Shown: positions 1-6,900 of the stretch, piece after piece | Numbering within the stretch: position 1 is the stretch's first letter | How the letters are laid out: each line of letters opens with the position of its first letter | Origin: an uncultured Saprospiraceae bacterium | Lineage (GTDB): Bacteria > Bacteroidota > Bacteroidia > Chitinophagales > Saprospiraceae | Direction: 5' to 3' | DNA: 6,900 bases | Assembly: GCA_938044055.1 (NCBI GenBank) | Contig: CALIQO010000364.1 | Span: 1 to 6,900 of the forward strand | Position numbers and translations under genes: made by a program | The notes under the pieces: model-generated | The model's input: the letters and a program-made list of their open reading frames with translations, nothing else | Told to the model about the DNA's origin: nothing | Database searches by the model: none

Positions 1-940
1 GATTATAAGCATGCCTGATTGACAAAAGAGGTTGGTCTTCTATTTCTGGTCTTTCGCCACCCATTGATATTGCTAGACGAGCCTTGGATCTGATGACATC
101 TAGCTTAACAATTACCTCTTCTAATGATGAAAAGGATTCAGCATAAGGCCTTAAAAAATCACACAGATCCCTGAGAACTTTATAGATTTCTTTTTTCTTT
201 TCAAGATGTAGATTCTGAAGATCATTGTTGAGAACAAGAGCACCTTGCGGTTCTATGAAGACGGTCTTACCTGTTGCTGATTCATCGTGGATTATTCCAG
301 ATATTTTTCTCTTATTCTCAGCAGGGACAGCAACCACTCTTCGTCCATTTCTCAATGTTTCTACCGTATCAGACAACATTCCATCTTTCTTAAGTGAGAA
401 TATAATCTTATTATAGGTGGATTGTAACTCTTTTTCCTTAGAGACAATAGATCTACTAATTTTGAGTAAACCAGGAGATGCATCGGGCTTAACTTCTCCA
501 TCTTCATCGATAATTGAATCGATCTTTAAGATAACATCTTCTTCCACTGAATCAGCCTGAGAAACAATCTCCTCTAACCGTGGGCTTAATTTTCTTCTCT
601 GGGCATCAAAGAAATATCGATCTAAATCTAAGTAATTCTTAACCAGATAGTAAATCGCTCTGATATCTTCAATGGGAAGTACATATCCTTCTTTTTTTAA
701 CAGCTCTACAAGGTCCTTAACGCTGAGGTAATTCATAAGAGGCACAGGATCATTCCGCTCAAACGATTGAACGTATTCATGTGTGCAATCAAGGGCCTTA
801 ACAACTACCATTATGTCGGAACTGGGCTTTAAGGACAATACTTCTTCCGATCCTCGCGATCCCAGACAAGACTGACTGGTCGCATGTAAGATGCGATCAA
901 ATTCTAGTTTCTCAAAAATATCTTGCGGGTATAAAATCAT
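1..940 (-). CDS. mutS2: Endonuclease MutS2, N-terminal part (runs off left edge)
   Basis: The reading frame is open from an ATG at 940-938 down to position 2, giving 313 residues with no stop. The family is usually about 780-800 residues, so the ATPase (Walker A and B) and the C-terminal KOW/Smr parts lie outside the window. Family landmarks seen are the N-terminal MILYPQDIFEKLEFDRIL, an RNGRR stretch at residues 197-201, and HDESATGKTVFIEPQ at 218-232, which corresponds to the MutS2 core/clamp segment (H-D-x-S-A-x-G-x-T-x-F-I-E-P). A charged helical lever region follows. MutS2 is a MutS-related ATPase without the mismatch-binding domain. Family members are linked to suppression of recombination and to rescue of collided ribosomes; which applies here is not visible. 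An in-frame ATG at 973-971 would add 11 residues (MTSITLLEDRR). I prefer 940 because family proteins normally begin at the LYP motif. The gene diverges from aroC. Confidence 0.93.
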   Translation of the reverse strand, partial: MILYPQDIFEKLEFDRILHATSQSCLGSRGSEEVLSLKPSSDIMVVVKALDCTHEYVQSFERNDPVPLMNYLSVKDLVELLKKEGYVLPIEDIRAIYYLVKNYLDLDRYFFDAQRRKLSPRLEEIVSQADSVEEDVILKIDSIIDEDGEVKPDASPGLLKISRSIVSKEKELQSTYNKIIFSLKKDGMLSDTVETLRNGRRVVAVPAENKRKISGIIHDESATGKTVFIEPQGALVLNNDLQNLHLEKKKEIYKVLRDLCDFLRPYAESFSSLEEVIVKLDVIRSKARLAISMGGERPEIEDQPLLSIRHAYN

Positions 941-1051
941 CCTTCTGTCTTCCAATAATGTTATTGAAGTCATTAAATAGTCAGTATCTAATCGCTACAA
1001 ATATCTAAAAAATGACACCAACATACGAAGATAGAAAACAGAAAGGATAAC

Positions 1052-1082
1052 CTTGAAGTTCACAATCATGCAGATATATTTC
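1052..1082 (+). promoter_or_regulatory. Candidate Bacteroidota-type promoter of aroC
   Basis: CTTG at 1052-1055 is followed by exactly 19 bases and then TATATTTC at 1075-1082. The known consensus for the primary sigma factor of Bacteroidota is a -33 TTTG/TTG element, 19-21 bases, and a -7 TAnnTTTG element. The match here is three of four bases in the first element and five of six fixed bases in the second, with ideal spacing. Transcription would start near 1088-1090, leaving a leader of about 40 bases before the aroC ATG. The motif is short and the region AT-rich, so a chance match is possible. No comparably good match was found for mutS2 on the other strand. Confidence 0.45.
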
Positions 1083-1128
1083 GTGCTTCATCAGAAGACT
1101 TATAGATTTACACCATAAAATCAAGAAA

Positions 1129-2205
1129 ATGGCGGGAAGTCAATTTGGAAAAATATTTAAAATATCCACTTTTGGAGAGTCTCATGGTGCAGGCATAGGA
1201 GTCGTTATAGACGGTTGCCCTGCAGGCATAGATATAGACACCTTACTCATAGAGAAGGACTTACAGAGAAGAAAGCCCGGTCAATCTAAGATTGTAACCC
1301 AGCGTAAAGAAGACGAATCCTTCGAAATACTCTCTGGCACATTTGACGGGAAGTCGACCGGAACACCTATTGCATTGTTTATAAGGAATCAAGACCAGCG
1401 ATCTAAAGATTACTCACACATTGCTGATAAATTTCGTCCCAGCCATGCAGATTTCACCTATGAGAAGAAATATGGCATAAGAGATTATAAAGGAGGTGGA
1501 AGGTCATCAGCAAGAGAAACTGCTGCAAGAGTGGCCGCTGGAGCCATCGCTAAAATGATATTGTCACACTATGGAATGGCTATAACAGCTTATGTATCTC
1601 AAGTAGGTGATATTGTTTCAACTTCCACATCTACCGATGAAGGAATTATAGAAAGCAACATTGTAAGATGCAATGATGTCAGTATTGCTGAAAAGATGAT
1701 ATCAAAGATTCAGGAAATCAGAAAACAAGGGGATACCATAGGAGGTGTTGTGTCCTGTATAATTCAGCATACACCAGTGGGACTCGGAGAACCTGTCTTC
1801 GATAAGTTACATGCCGACTTAGGAAAAGCCATGCTTAGTATCAATGCTGTAAAAGGTTTCGAATATGGGAGTGGTTTTAAAGCAGCTACTATGCTGGGCT
1901 CAGAACACAATGACGCGTTCCAGAAAGGAGAAGATGGCTCGATATCAACTACAACTAACTTTTCTGGAGGTGTCCAAGGAGGAATTTCTAATGGCATGGA
2001 CATCAATTTCAGAGTCGCATTTAAACCAGTAGCAACCATAGTAGCTAATCAGAAGTCCGTCGATAAAGAAGGGAACGAAACGACAGTCACTGGAAAAGGC
2101 AGACACGATCCATGTGTAGTCCCGAGAGCAGTCCCTATTGTTGAAGCGATGGCAGCCTTAGTTTTGGTAGATCACTTGCTCAGAAATAGAAGTGTACGAT
2201 TGTAA
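1129..2205 (+). CDS. aroC: Chorismate synthase, complete
   Basis: This enzyme catalyses the last step of the shikimate pathway, the FMN-dependent anti-1,4-elimination of phosphate from 5-enolpyruvylshikimate-3-phosphate to give chorismate, in the cytoplasm and as a homotetramer in the family. The protein is 358 residues, the usual length. All family signatures are present: GESHG at residues 16-20 with the first conserved His at 19, FRPSHAD at 102-108 with the second conserved His at 106, and [10 protein letters not shown] at 122-131. The flavin-site segment [13 protein letters not shown] (277-289) and [11 protein letters not shown] (324-334), followed by the conserved [13 protein letters not shown], complete the set. 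The ATG start gives the expected [20 protein letters not shown] and there is no closer alternative. No clear Shine-Dalgarno precedes it; the leader is simply A-rich. Reduced FMN must come from a reductase elsewhere, since no flavin reductase domain is fused. The gene diverges from mutS2 and converges on the TamB-like gene, so it appears monocistronic. Nothing is missing or truncated. Confidence 0.99.
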   Translation: MAGSQFGKIFKISTFGESHGAGIGVVIDGCPAGIDIDTLLIEKDLQRRKPGQSKIVTQRKEDESFEILSGTFDGKSTGTPIALFIRNQDQRSKDYSHIADKFRPSHADFTYEKKYGIRDYKGGGRSSARETAARVAAGAIAKMILSHYGMAITAYVSQVGDIVSTSTSTDEGIIESNIVRCNDVSIAEKMISKIQEIRKQGDTIGGVVSCIIQHTPVGLGEPVFDKLHADLGKAMLSINAVKGFEYGSGFKAATMLGSEHNDAFQKGEDGSISTTTNFSGGVQGGISNGMDINFRVAFKPVATIVANQKSVDKEGNETTVTGKGRHDPCVVPRAVPIVEAMAALVLVDHLLRNRSVRL

Positions 2206-2206
2206 C

Positions 2207-5200
2207 TTATTGATTACTACCGCCAGTATCTTCAATTTTAAGTTCATCTCGGATTCCTACTTTAAAATCTACAAGTGAACCAAATTCTCTTCTGTATCCA
2301 ATACCGAAGCCATACTTCTGACGCCTCGCATCTGGATTGATTTCATCTATGTCATAACGTCCATAGACACGCAACTTCAGCTTTCTATCATCGGTTAGAT
2401 AATAGGCTATTACAAATTCTGGGACGTAGTAATCTGAAGACCTCACTTGAGATTCTCGAACATAAGTTACGCCAGTACCCAGACTTAAACGTTCATTAAG
2501 AAACCTAAATCTATTGTTTACATTAACTTCTATTTCATCAGGATAAATGTCAGCATTGTTGTCCGGGTCCAAGAAAAGAGTCGAATTTCGTATACCGATA
2601 TTAAAATCAATTCCTGCTATCAAACCGTTCTCAGCCAACCATTCTTGAAGCAATCCAGTAACTACCAGCGACAATTGACTCGCTACGAATTCACTTAGGT
2701 TAGAAGCAACTGCTGATTGCACGAATTCATCACCGAAGATCTCACCTGCCAGATTATTAGTAGGCAAGAACTGATTCGTTGTCAATATGTATGCCACTTG
2801 ATTATTGAGAGCAATTTTATTTCTTTTTAGCGACCTTAACTTGGTATCAGCGAATGTCCTTAATTCTCCTGTGAGTCCTGGAAAATCTAAGTCAAATGTA
2901 ACCTCGGGAGAATACAATGTCCCTCCTAGATTCATAATTAAGTTGACCTGCTGGCGATTCCTAGCTTCTTGCTTTACACTTTCAGGAGCAGTCGTAAAGA
3001 ACTCATCAAGAAATACATCTAAAGAAGCTCGGATTCCATAATCCGCCACAATGTCTAAGCTGGCATCAACAGGATCTCCTGTCCATCGGATCTTCCCTCC
3101 ACGTCGCACGTTAAAGGGTTTAGCAACAACCCCTCGACTGGTGAACAGATACTCTCCTTCTGTAACTTCATAATCTCCGAACACTTCGAACTCTCCAGAT
3201 CTACGCACATAGATCTGCATATCACCATTGCCTTGACCTTGTATGACATCGCCTTTCTTTTCATCAAAAATAATGTTGACCTTGGCGAATTCAGTCATCT
3301 CTAAATTCATCTCTATATCTAATCCCTCGATGACGAAATTGTATTGCTCAACCGTATCTGATTTATTAAGTAGGTCTTCCTTATCTACGAACTTAATGAA
3401 GTTCTCTTCGTATCCATAACTACTATATCCTACAGGTATATTAAGAACGGTTCCAGGTCCAGTAATGGCATCGATCTTCATATCTGTACTCCCGAATGTT
3501 CCTTTAAAGGATACTGAAACTTCACCTACTCCATACCCATAATAAATAGGGTTTTCTGATTTAGTAGTGTTTATAATAACAGCCTTGTCTGCTTCCACCA
3601 CAAGATCCATATTGAAATCAGAGAAAAATTCATGACGCATTCCTCCACGCATTCTTCCTCTGTTTCCTTCTATATCTGTAATCTGAACACCATTGAAGTC
3701 TATATAATTTTCTGTTATTTCTATGATCTGTCTGTCCATAAAAAAGGAGGTACCTAAGTAATCTATCTTGACACCAGCATCTTTTAAGTATGCTGTCGCT
3801 AGCACTTTTATATTGTCTATGTCTCCGCTTATCTTGCCACTGATGTCACCTGTACCTATGGTTTCCGAGATACCTTCTCCTATGATGTAATTAAATATAT
3901 TGATAGGGAATTCTCTACCCTTAATATCACCAGCTATCTTCTTGGTTTCAGTATCATAGGTGAAAGATGCTTTTACGACTTGTTCATCCTTATCTATGGC
4001 AACTAATCCACTTATGTTGTTGTTCTCATCACGATCAACATTGATTTCTAGTACACCATAACTTTCTTCATTCAATCTAAAATCTCCTACTCTTAAGTTA
4101 GATTGCAGGTAAGATGAACCATTGAAGACATCGTCATACCTGACCTTAAGGTCACCTTCTCCAGTAAAATCTATCTTATCGTAATCGATGATTCCATTGA
4201 ATATAGCAAAGTCAAATTGCTTCATCTGAACATCGATTCCCTTTTTATTGATGTCGGCAATTTCTATTACTCTATAACCGTCTGTCAGAGACAGGTCGTT
4301 TATTTCTAAAAAATCTTGAGCAACGATTATTTCATTGTCTGCGAATATATCCCATTCCTTTCCGAGCATCTCAAGCCTCTGGTTATCGATATTTAACGCA
4401 TAACCTCTTTCATGTGGAATAAGACTGCCTTTAAGATTGAAATCACCTATAGAGTCTATAATGTTAGCAGTGGTTAGGTTGAAATTTATCTGGTCACTGT
4501 TAAGATCGGATTCTAAAAATATTGGATTTATTTTTCTACCTGCAACTAAGGAAGAATCTATATTTAAAACAAGAAATCCTTGATTGGTTTGATTTCCTGC
4601 AGATAAATCGATGTTTAGAATTTTAGTTTCCTTGTAACCTACGTATTCTATGTTAGAATCTAAATTCAGGTTTTCTCTCTGGGAATCCATGGATCCTTTC
4701 AACCTTAGATTTTTAATTCGCAGATCTGGAATCCCAGCTAAGCTCATAAAATTCTTAGTATCATAAATCTCCATGGACATTCTGAAATCTTGGTCTGTAA
4801 TCTCTTGATTACTAACCACCATGTTTTTAGCATGGTAGGGGTAATTTCTCTTTATGGTTTTCTTGAATTCACCTACGATCTGATCGAGTCTAAATTTACC
4901 TTCGATCTTTAGTTGGCCTAGATCAGTATCCACAAGCAACTTACTCTTTCCTTGTGGTACAGAATAGGAGTATAAGTAGAATGTATCGAGTCTATGTAGA
5001 GAGTCGGAATCTATGACTATGTCTCTTCCATTGATTACTCCTACAAGATCAGTTATACTCTTTCCCTGAATATTAAAATCCATGATGCCTGAGATCTTGG
5101 TTCTTTTATCCATAAAATTAAGGGACTGCAGATCTAGTTCTCTCACATCTGCCTTGACATCCATAACCAGAATGCTGTCCTTGTATGATACATCACCATC

Positions 5201-6900
5201 GAAATCAAGGTTTATATTATCGTCTTGTATATTGAAGGATCCATTGAATACATTCTCAGCGAGCTTCCCATCCATCTTGAAATCTTCGTAGAGGTATCCT
5301 TTAAACTCCAGGGATTCAACATTAGCTTCTACATCAGCGATGGCATCTTTAAGTGTAAGTCCTTGCCCTTCTTTAACATTAGCATAGAATGTGACTTTCC
5401 CTAACTCATCATTATCACTCCATGATTGAAGGTCGAAGTCTATGAGTCTGATTTCTCCGCTATAATTGGCCCGTTCCGATCCTTGCTTTACATCTAACCT
5501 CATATCCATGTCTGCTCTACCTAGTTCTGTGGTGAGGCTACCGGCAGCCACGAAATCCTTAATAAAACCATCGAACCGTCCTCTAAAATTCAGCTTTCCT
5601 AGTTTGTCGAAATTTTCTGGAGGAGAAAACGATGGAATAAATGTTTTCAGGAACTGCATAGAAGAATTCAATCTTTCTACTTTAAGGTTGATAACGGCAT
5701 TATCAGTTTCTGTAAGATTATATGTCCCGAAATTCCCTTCAAAGTCAATCTGATTCTGGATCCCAATTTTCATATTTCGACCACTTAATGAAGAAGTAAC
5801 TCCTCTGAATTTCCCTTCAAGATTAACAGATTTATCGACATTATATGCAAAGAAAGATCTGTCAGCTAAGTCAGGAATAAAGTGCACGAATTCGTCTAAG
5901 GCCAGTCTTCCTCTATCGACATCTACCCTCCAGTATACATTATCAGTGAAATTATCAAACGCCTCGAAATTCTCATAACTCACCCCGAATCTACCATCGA
6001 TAGAAGATCTATCTGTGCGTAAGAGAAAACCATTAAGGGTCATTTCAGTATCTGTAAATATTACTTCTTCGGACTTGATATGCTCAATTTCGAAAGCCTT
6101 GTCATCTACGAAGGAAAGGTAAAGATCGGTACCATAAAGTCCATCAACCGTTGAATAGTCGAATTCTTTTCCAGATAACTCAATATTAAGTAGTGAAAAG
6201 TCGCTGAAGTCAATAGACTCAACATTTGCCTTAGGCGCTGTACTATTTAAATCTTTATATATGAAACTTCCTCCGTCGATAGAAAGATCTTTAATGATGT
6301 AATGCACATCATTTGCCTGGAGCGTATCTATGGAATTTTCTACGTCTTTAATATTTTTTACTTCTGACTTAAAAACACCATCTATCCCTTTCACAATTTT
6401 CACATAAGGAGATCCTAGTTCAAGAACATCGATGGAAAAGTAATTGGTTTCTAAGTTCATAGAATCAACTTCCAAGCGCCCCTCATCAATCTGGTAAACA
6501 GATGAACCTTGATTGTTTTCATCACTGATCAAGATTGAAATATCTGAGAAGTTGAGTTTATTAAAACTGAAGTCAACAGCTCCGCTTTCCTCTGACTCTG
6601 ATGATGCAGAAGAATCTTCACCTTGGATTTTCTTAAGGATCATTTCTAGATCGCTGAGTTGTTCTCCTTCTTTTCTGGTAATTCTGAGTGTCGAACCTTC
6701 TATATCGATCGAATTAAGTTGATAACTATTGTTCCAGAGAAGTCCTATATTGTCTAAAACAGAAATGCTCATCCTTGACAATGAGAATATGGTATCTTTT
6801 TCTGACTCTCCATACAGAACCCAGTTTTCCATATCGAGATCTCCGCTGAACGGATTGTAAAAGATATTATCGAAGGATATATTCCTATCTATCTTACTTT
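2207..6900 (-). CDS. tamB: TamB/AsmA-like translocation and assembly module protein, 5' end outside window
   Basis: A single open frame extends from the stop at 2209-2207 to the right edge: 1541 codons below an ATG at 6832, plus 22 in-frame codons above it without a stop. The upstream residues (including NPFSGDLD) continue the AsmA-like pattern, so the 6832 ATG is probably internal. The usual N-terminal membrane anchor is therefore not visible. Numbering from that ATG, residues 1 to about 1150 form a long array of alternating polar and hydrophobic beta strands, as in AsmA/TamB beta-taco proteins. A Ser/Glu-rich linker lies at 71-84. The C-terminal TamB (DUF490) domain begins near 1150, with IRWTGDP at 1248-1254, an LGGTLYSPEVTFDL stretch around P1309, and QVAYILTTNQFLP at about 1345-1357. 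The last ~120 residues look like beta hairpins. The family spans the periplasm and works with a TamA/BamA-type barrel (TamL in many Bacteroidota) in outer-membrane protein assembly, lipid transport, or both. No partner gene is in view. The exact role is inferred from the family. Confidence 0.92.
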   Translation of the reverse strand, partial: SKIDRNISFDNIFYNPFSGDLDMENWVLYGESEKDTIFSLSRMSISVLDNIGLLWNNSYQLNSIDIEGSTLRITRKEGEQLSDLEMILKKIQGEDSSASSESEESGAVDFSFNKLNFSDISILISDENNQGSSVYQIDEGRLEVDSMNLETNYFSIDVLELGSPYVKIVKGIDGVFKSEVKNIKDVENSIDTLQANDVHYIIKDLSIDGGSFIYKDLNSTAPKANVESIDFSDFSLLNIELSGKEFDYSTVDGLYGTDLYLSFVDDKAFEIEHIKSEEVIFTDTEMTLNGFLLRTDRSSIDGRFGVSYENFEAFDNFTDNVYWRVDVDRGRLALDEFVHFIPDLADRSFFAYNVDKSVNLEGKFRGVTSSLSGRNMKIGIQNQIDFEGNFGTYNLTETDNAVINLKVERLNSSMQFLKTFIPSFSPPENFDKLGKLNFRGRFDGFIKDFVAAGSLTTELGRADMDMRLDVKQGSERANYSGEIRLIDFDLQSWSDNDELGKVTFYANVKEGQGLTLKDAIADVEANVESLEFKGYLYEDFKMDGKLAENVFNGSFNIQDDNINLDFDGDVSYKDSILVMDVKADVRELDLQSLNFMDKRTKISGIMDFNIQGKSITDLVGVINGRDIVIDSDSLHRLDTFYLYSYSVPQGKSKLLVDTDLGQLKIEGKFRLDQIVGEFKKTIKRNYPYHAKNMVVSNQEITDQDFRMSMEIYDTKNFMSLAGIPDLRIKNLRLKGSMDSQRENLNLDSNIEYVGYKETKILNIDLSAGNQTNQGFLVLNIDSSLVAGRKINPIFLESDLNSDQINFNLTTANIIDSIGDFNLKGSLIPHERGYALNIDNQRLEMLGKEWDIFADNEIIVAQDFLEINDLSLTDGYRVIEIADINKKGIDVQMKQFDFAIFNGIIDYDKIDFTGEGDLKVRYDDVFNGSSYLQSNLRVGDFRLNEESYGVLEINVDRDENNNISGLVAIDKDEQVVKASFTYDTETKKIAGDIKGREFPINIFNYIIGEGISETIGTGDISGKISGDIDNIKVLATAYLKDAGVKIDYLGTSFFMDRQIIEITENYIDFNGVQITDIEGNRGRMRGGMRHEFFSDFNMDLVVEADKAVIINTTKSENPIYYGYGVGEVSVSFKGTFGSTDMKIDAITGPGTVLNIPVGYSSYGYEENFIKFVDKEDLLNKSDTVEQYNFVIEGLDIEMNLEMTEFAKVNIIFDEKKGDVIQGQGNGDMQIYVRRSGEFEVFGDYEVTEGEYLFTSRGVVAKPFNVRRGGKIRWTGDPVDASLDIVADYGIRASLDVFLDEFFTTAPESVKQEARNRQQVNLIMNLGGTLYSPEVTFDLDFPGLTGELRTFADTKLRSLKRNKIALNNQVAYILTTNQFLPTNNLAGEIFGDEFVQSAVASNLSEFVASQLSLVVTGLLQEWLAENGLIAGIDFNIGIRNSTLFLDPDNNADIYPDEIEVNVNNRFRFLNERLSLGTGVTYVRESQVRSSDYYVPEFVIAYYLTDDRKLKLRVYGRYDIDEINPDARRQKYGFGIGYRREFGSLVDFKVGIRDELKIEDTGGSNQ

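Noticed and set aside
260..289. A GKT triplet in the MutS2 N-terminal region resembling a nucleotide-binding loop
   Set aside because: It is part of the core/clamp motif (HDESATGKTVFIEP), not a Walker A motif; the true ATPase loop lies beyond the left edge.
225..416. 63-codon open frame antisense to mutS2
   Set aside because: It overlaps the conserved MutS2 core-coding segment and has no support as a gene.
974..1020. Possible mutS2 promoter on the minus strand (GATATTTG with a TTG upstream)
   Set aside because: The spacing between the two elements is about 13 bases rather than 19-21, and the -7-like element has GA instead of TA, so it is not supported.
1764..2039. 91-codon open frame antisense to the 3' half of aroC
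   Set aside because: It lies wholly inside a conserved enzyme gene on the opposite strand, resembles no family I know, and is best explained as a shadow of aroC codon usage.
3055..3267. 70-codon minus-strand open frame in another frame of the TamB-like gene
   Set aside because: It overlaps the conserved C-terminal TamB domain on the same strand. The main frame is uninterrupted there, so it is neither a frameshift remnant nor a separate gene.
5466..5753. 95-codon open frame antisense within the TamB-like gene (similar ones at 2805-3041, 5082-5291 and 6513-6722)
   Set aside because: These are Ser/Leu-rich translations typical of the complement of a beta-rich coding sequence, with no recognisable domain and no promoter or ribosome binding site of note.
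5998..6012. Short inverted repeat (GATAGA / TCTATC) around a 3-base centre
   Set aside because: It has a six-base AT-rich stem inside coding sequence without a T-tract, and is expected by chance in a gene this long.

Overview
The window is ordinary chromosomal DNA from a bacterium, most likely a member of the Bacteroidota. Three observations point that way. The giant minus-strand gene resembles the TamB-like proteins of that phylum. The protein-start regions lack strong Shine-Dalgarno sequences. A good match to the Bacteroidota-type promoter (a -33 TTG element, 19 bases, then TAnnTTTG) lies upstream of aroC. By eye the DNA is moderately AT-rich throughout, and no part stands out in composition. 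The phylum assignment is inference; I cannot name a genus.

Layout. From the left edge to about 940 (minus strand) is the N-terminal 313 codons of mutS2, which runs off the window. A divergent intergenic region of under 190 bases separates it from aroC (1129-2205, plus strand), a complete chorismate synthase of the shikimate pathway. aroC converges on a very large gene (2207-6900, minus strand) encoding a TamB/AsmA-like envelope protein. Its stop codon is one base from that of aroC, and its 5' end lies beyond the right edge. At least 1563 codons of it are visible.

Function. The three genes belong to unrelated processes: nucleic-acid or ribosome quality control (MutS2), aromatic amino acid biosynthesis (AroC), and outer-membrane biogenesis or lipid transport (TamB). 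mutS2 and aroC diverge and aroC and tamB converge, so no two form an operon in this window. I see no RNA genes, insertion sequences, CRISPR arrays, phage genes or defence genes. I found no evidence of a previously undescribed system. The points worth a second look are modest: the one-base convergent junction, the candidate aroC promoter, the mutS2 start choice, and the TamB linker and C-terminus.
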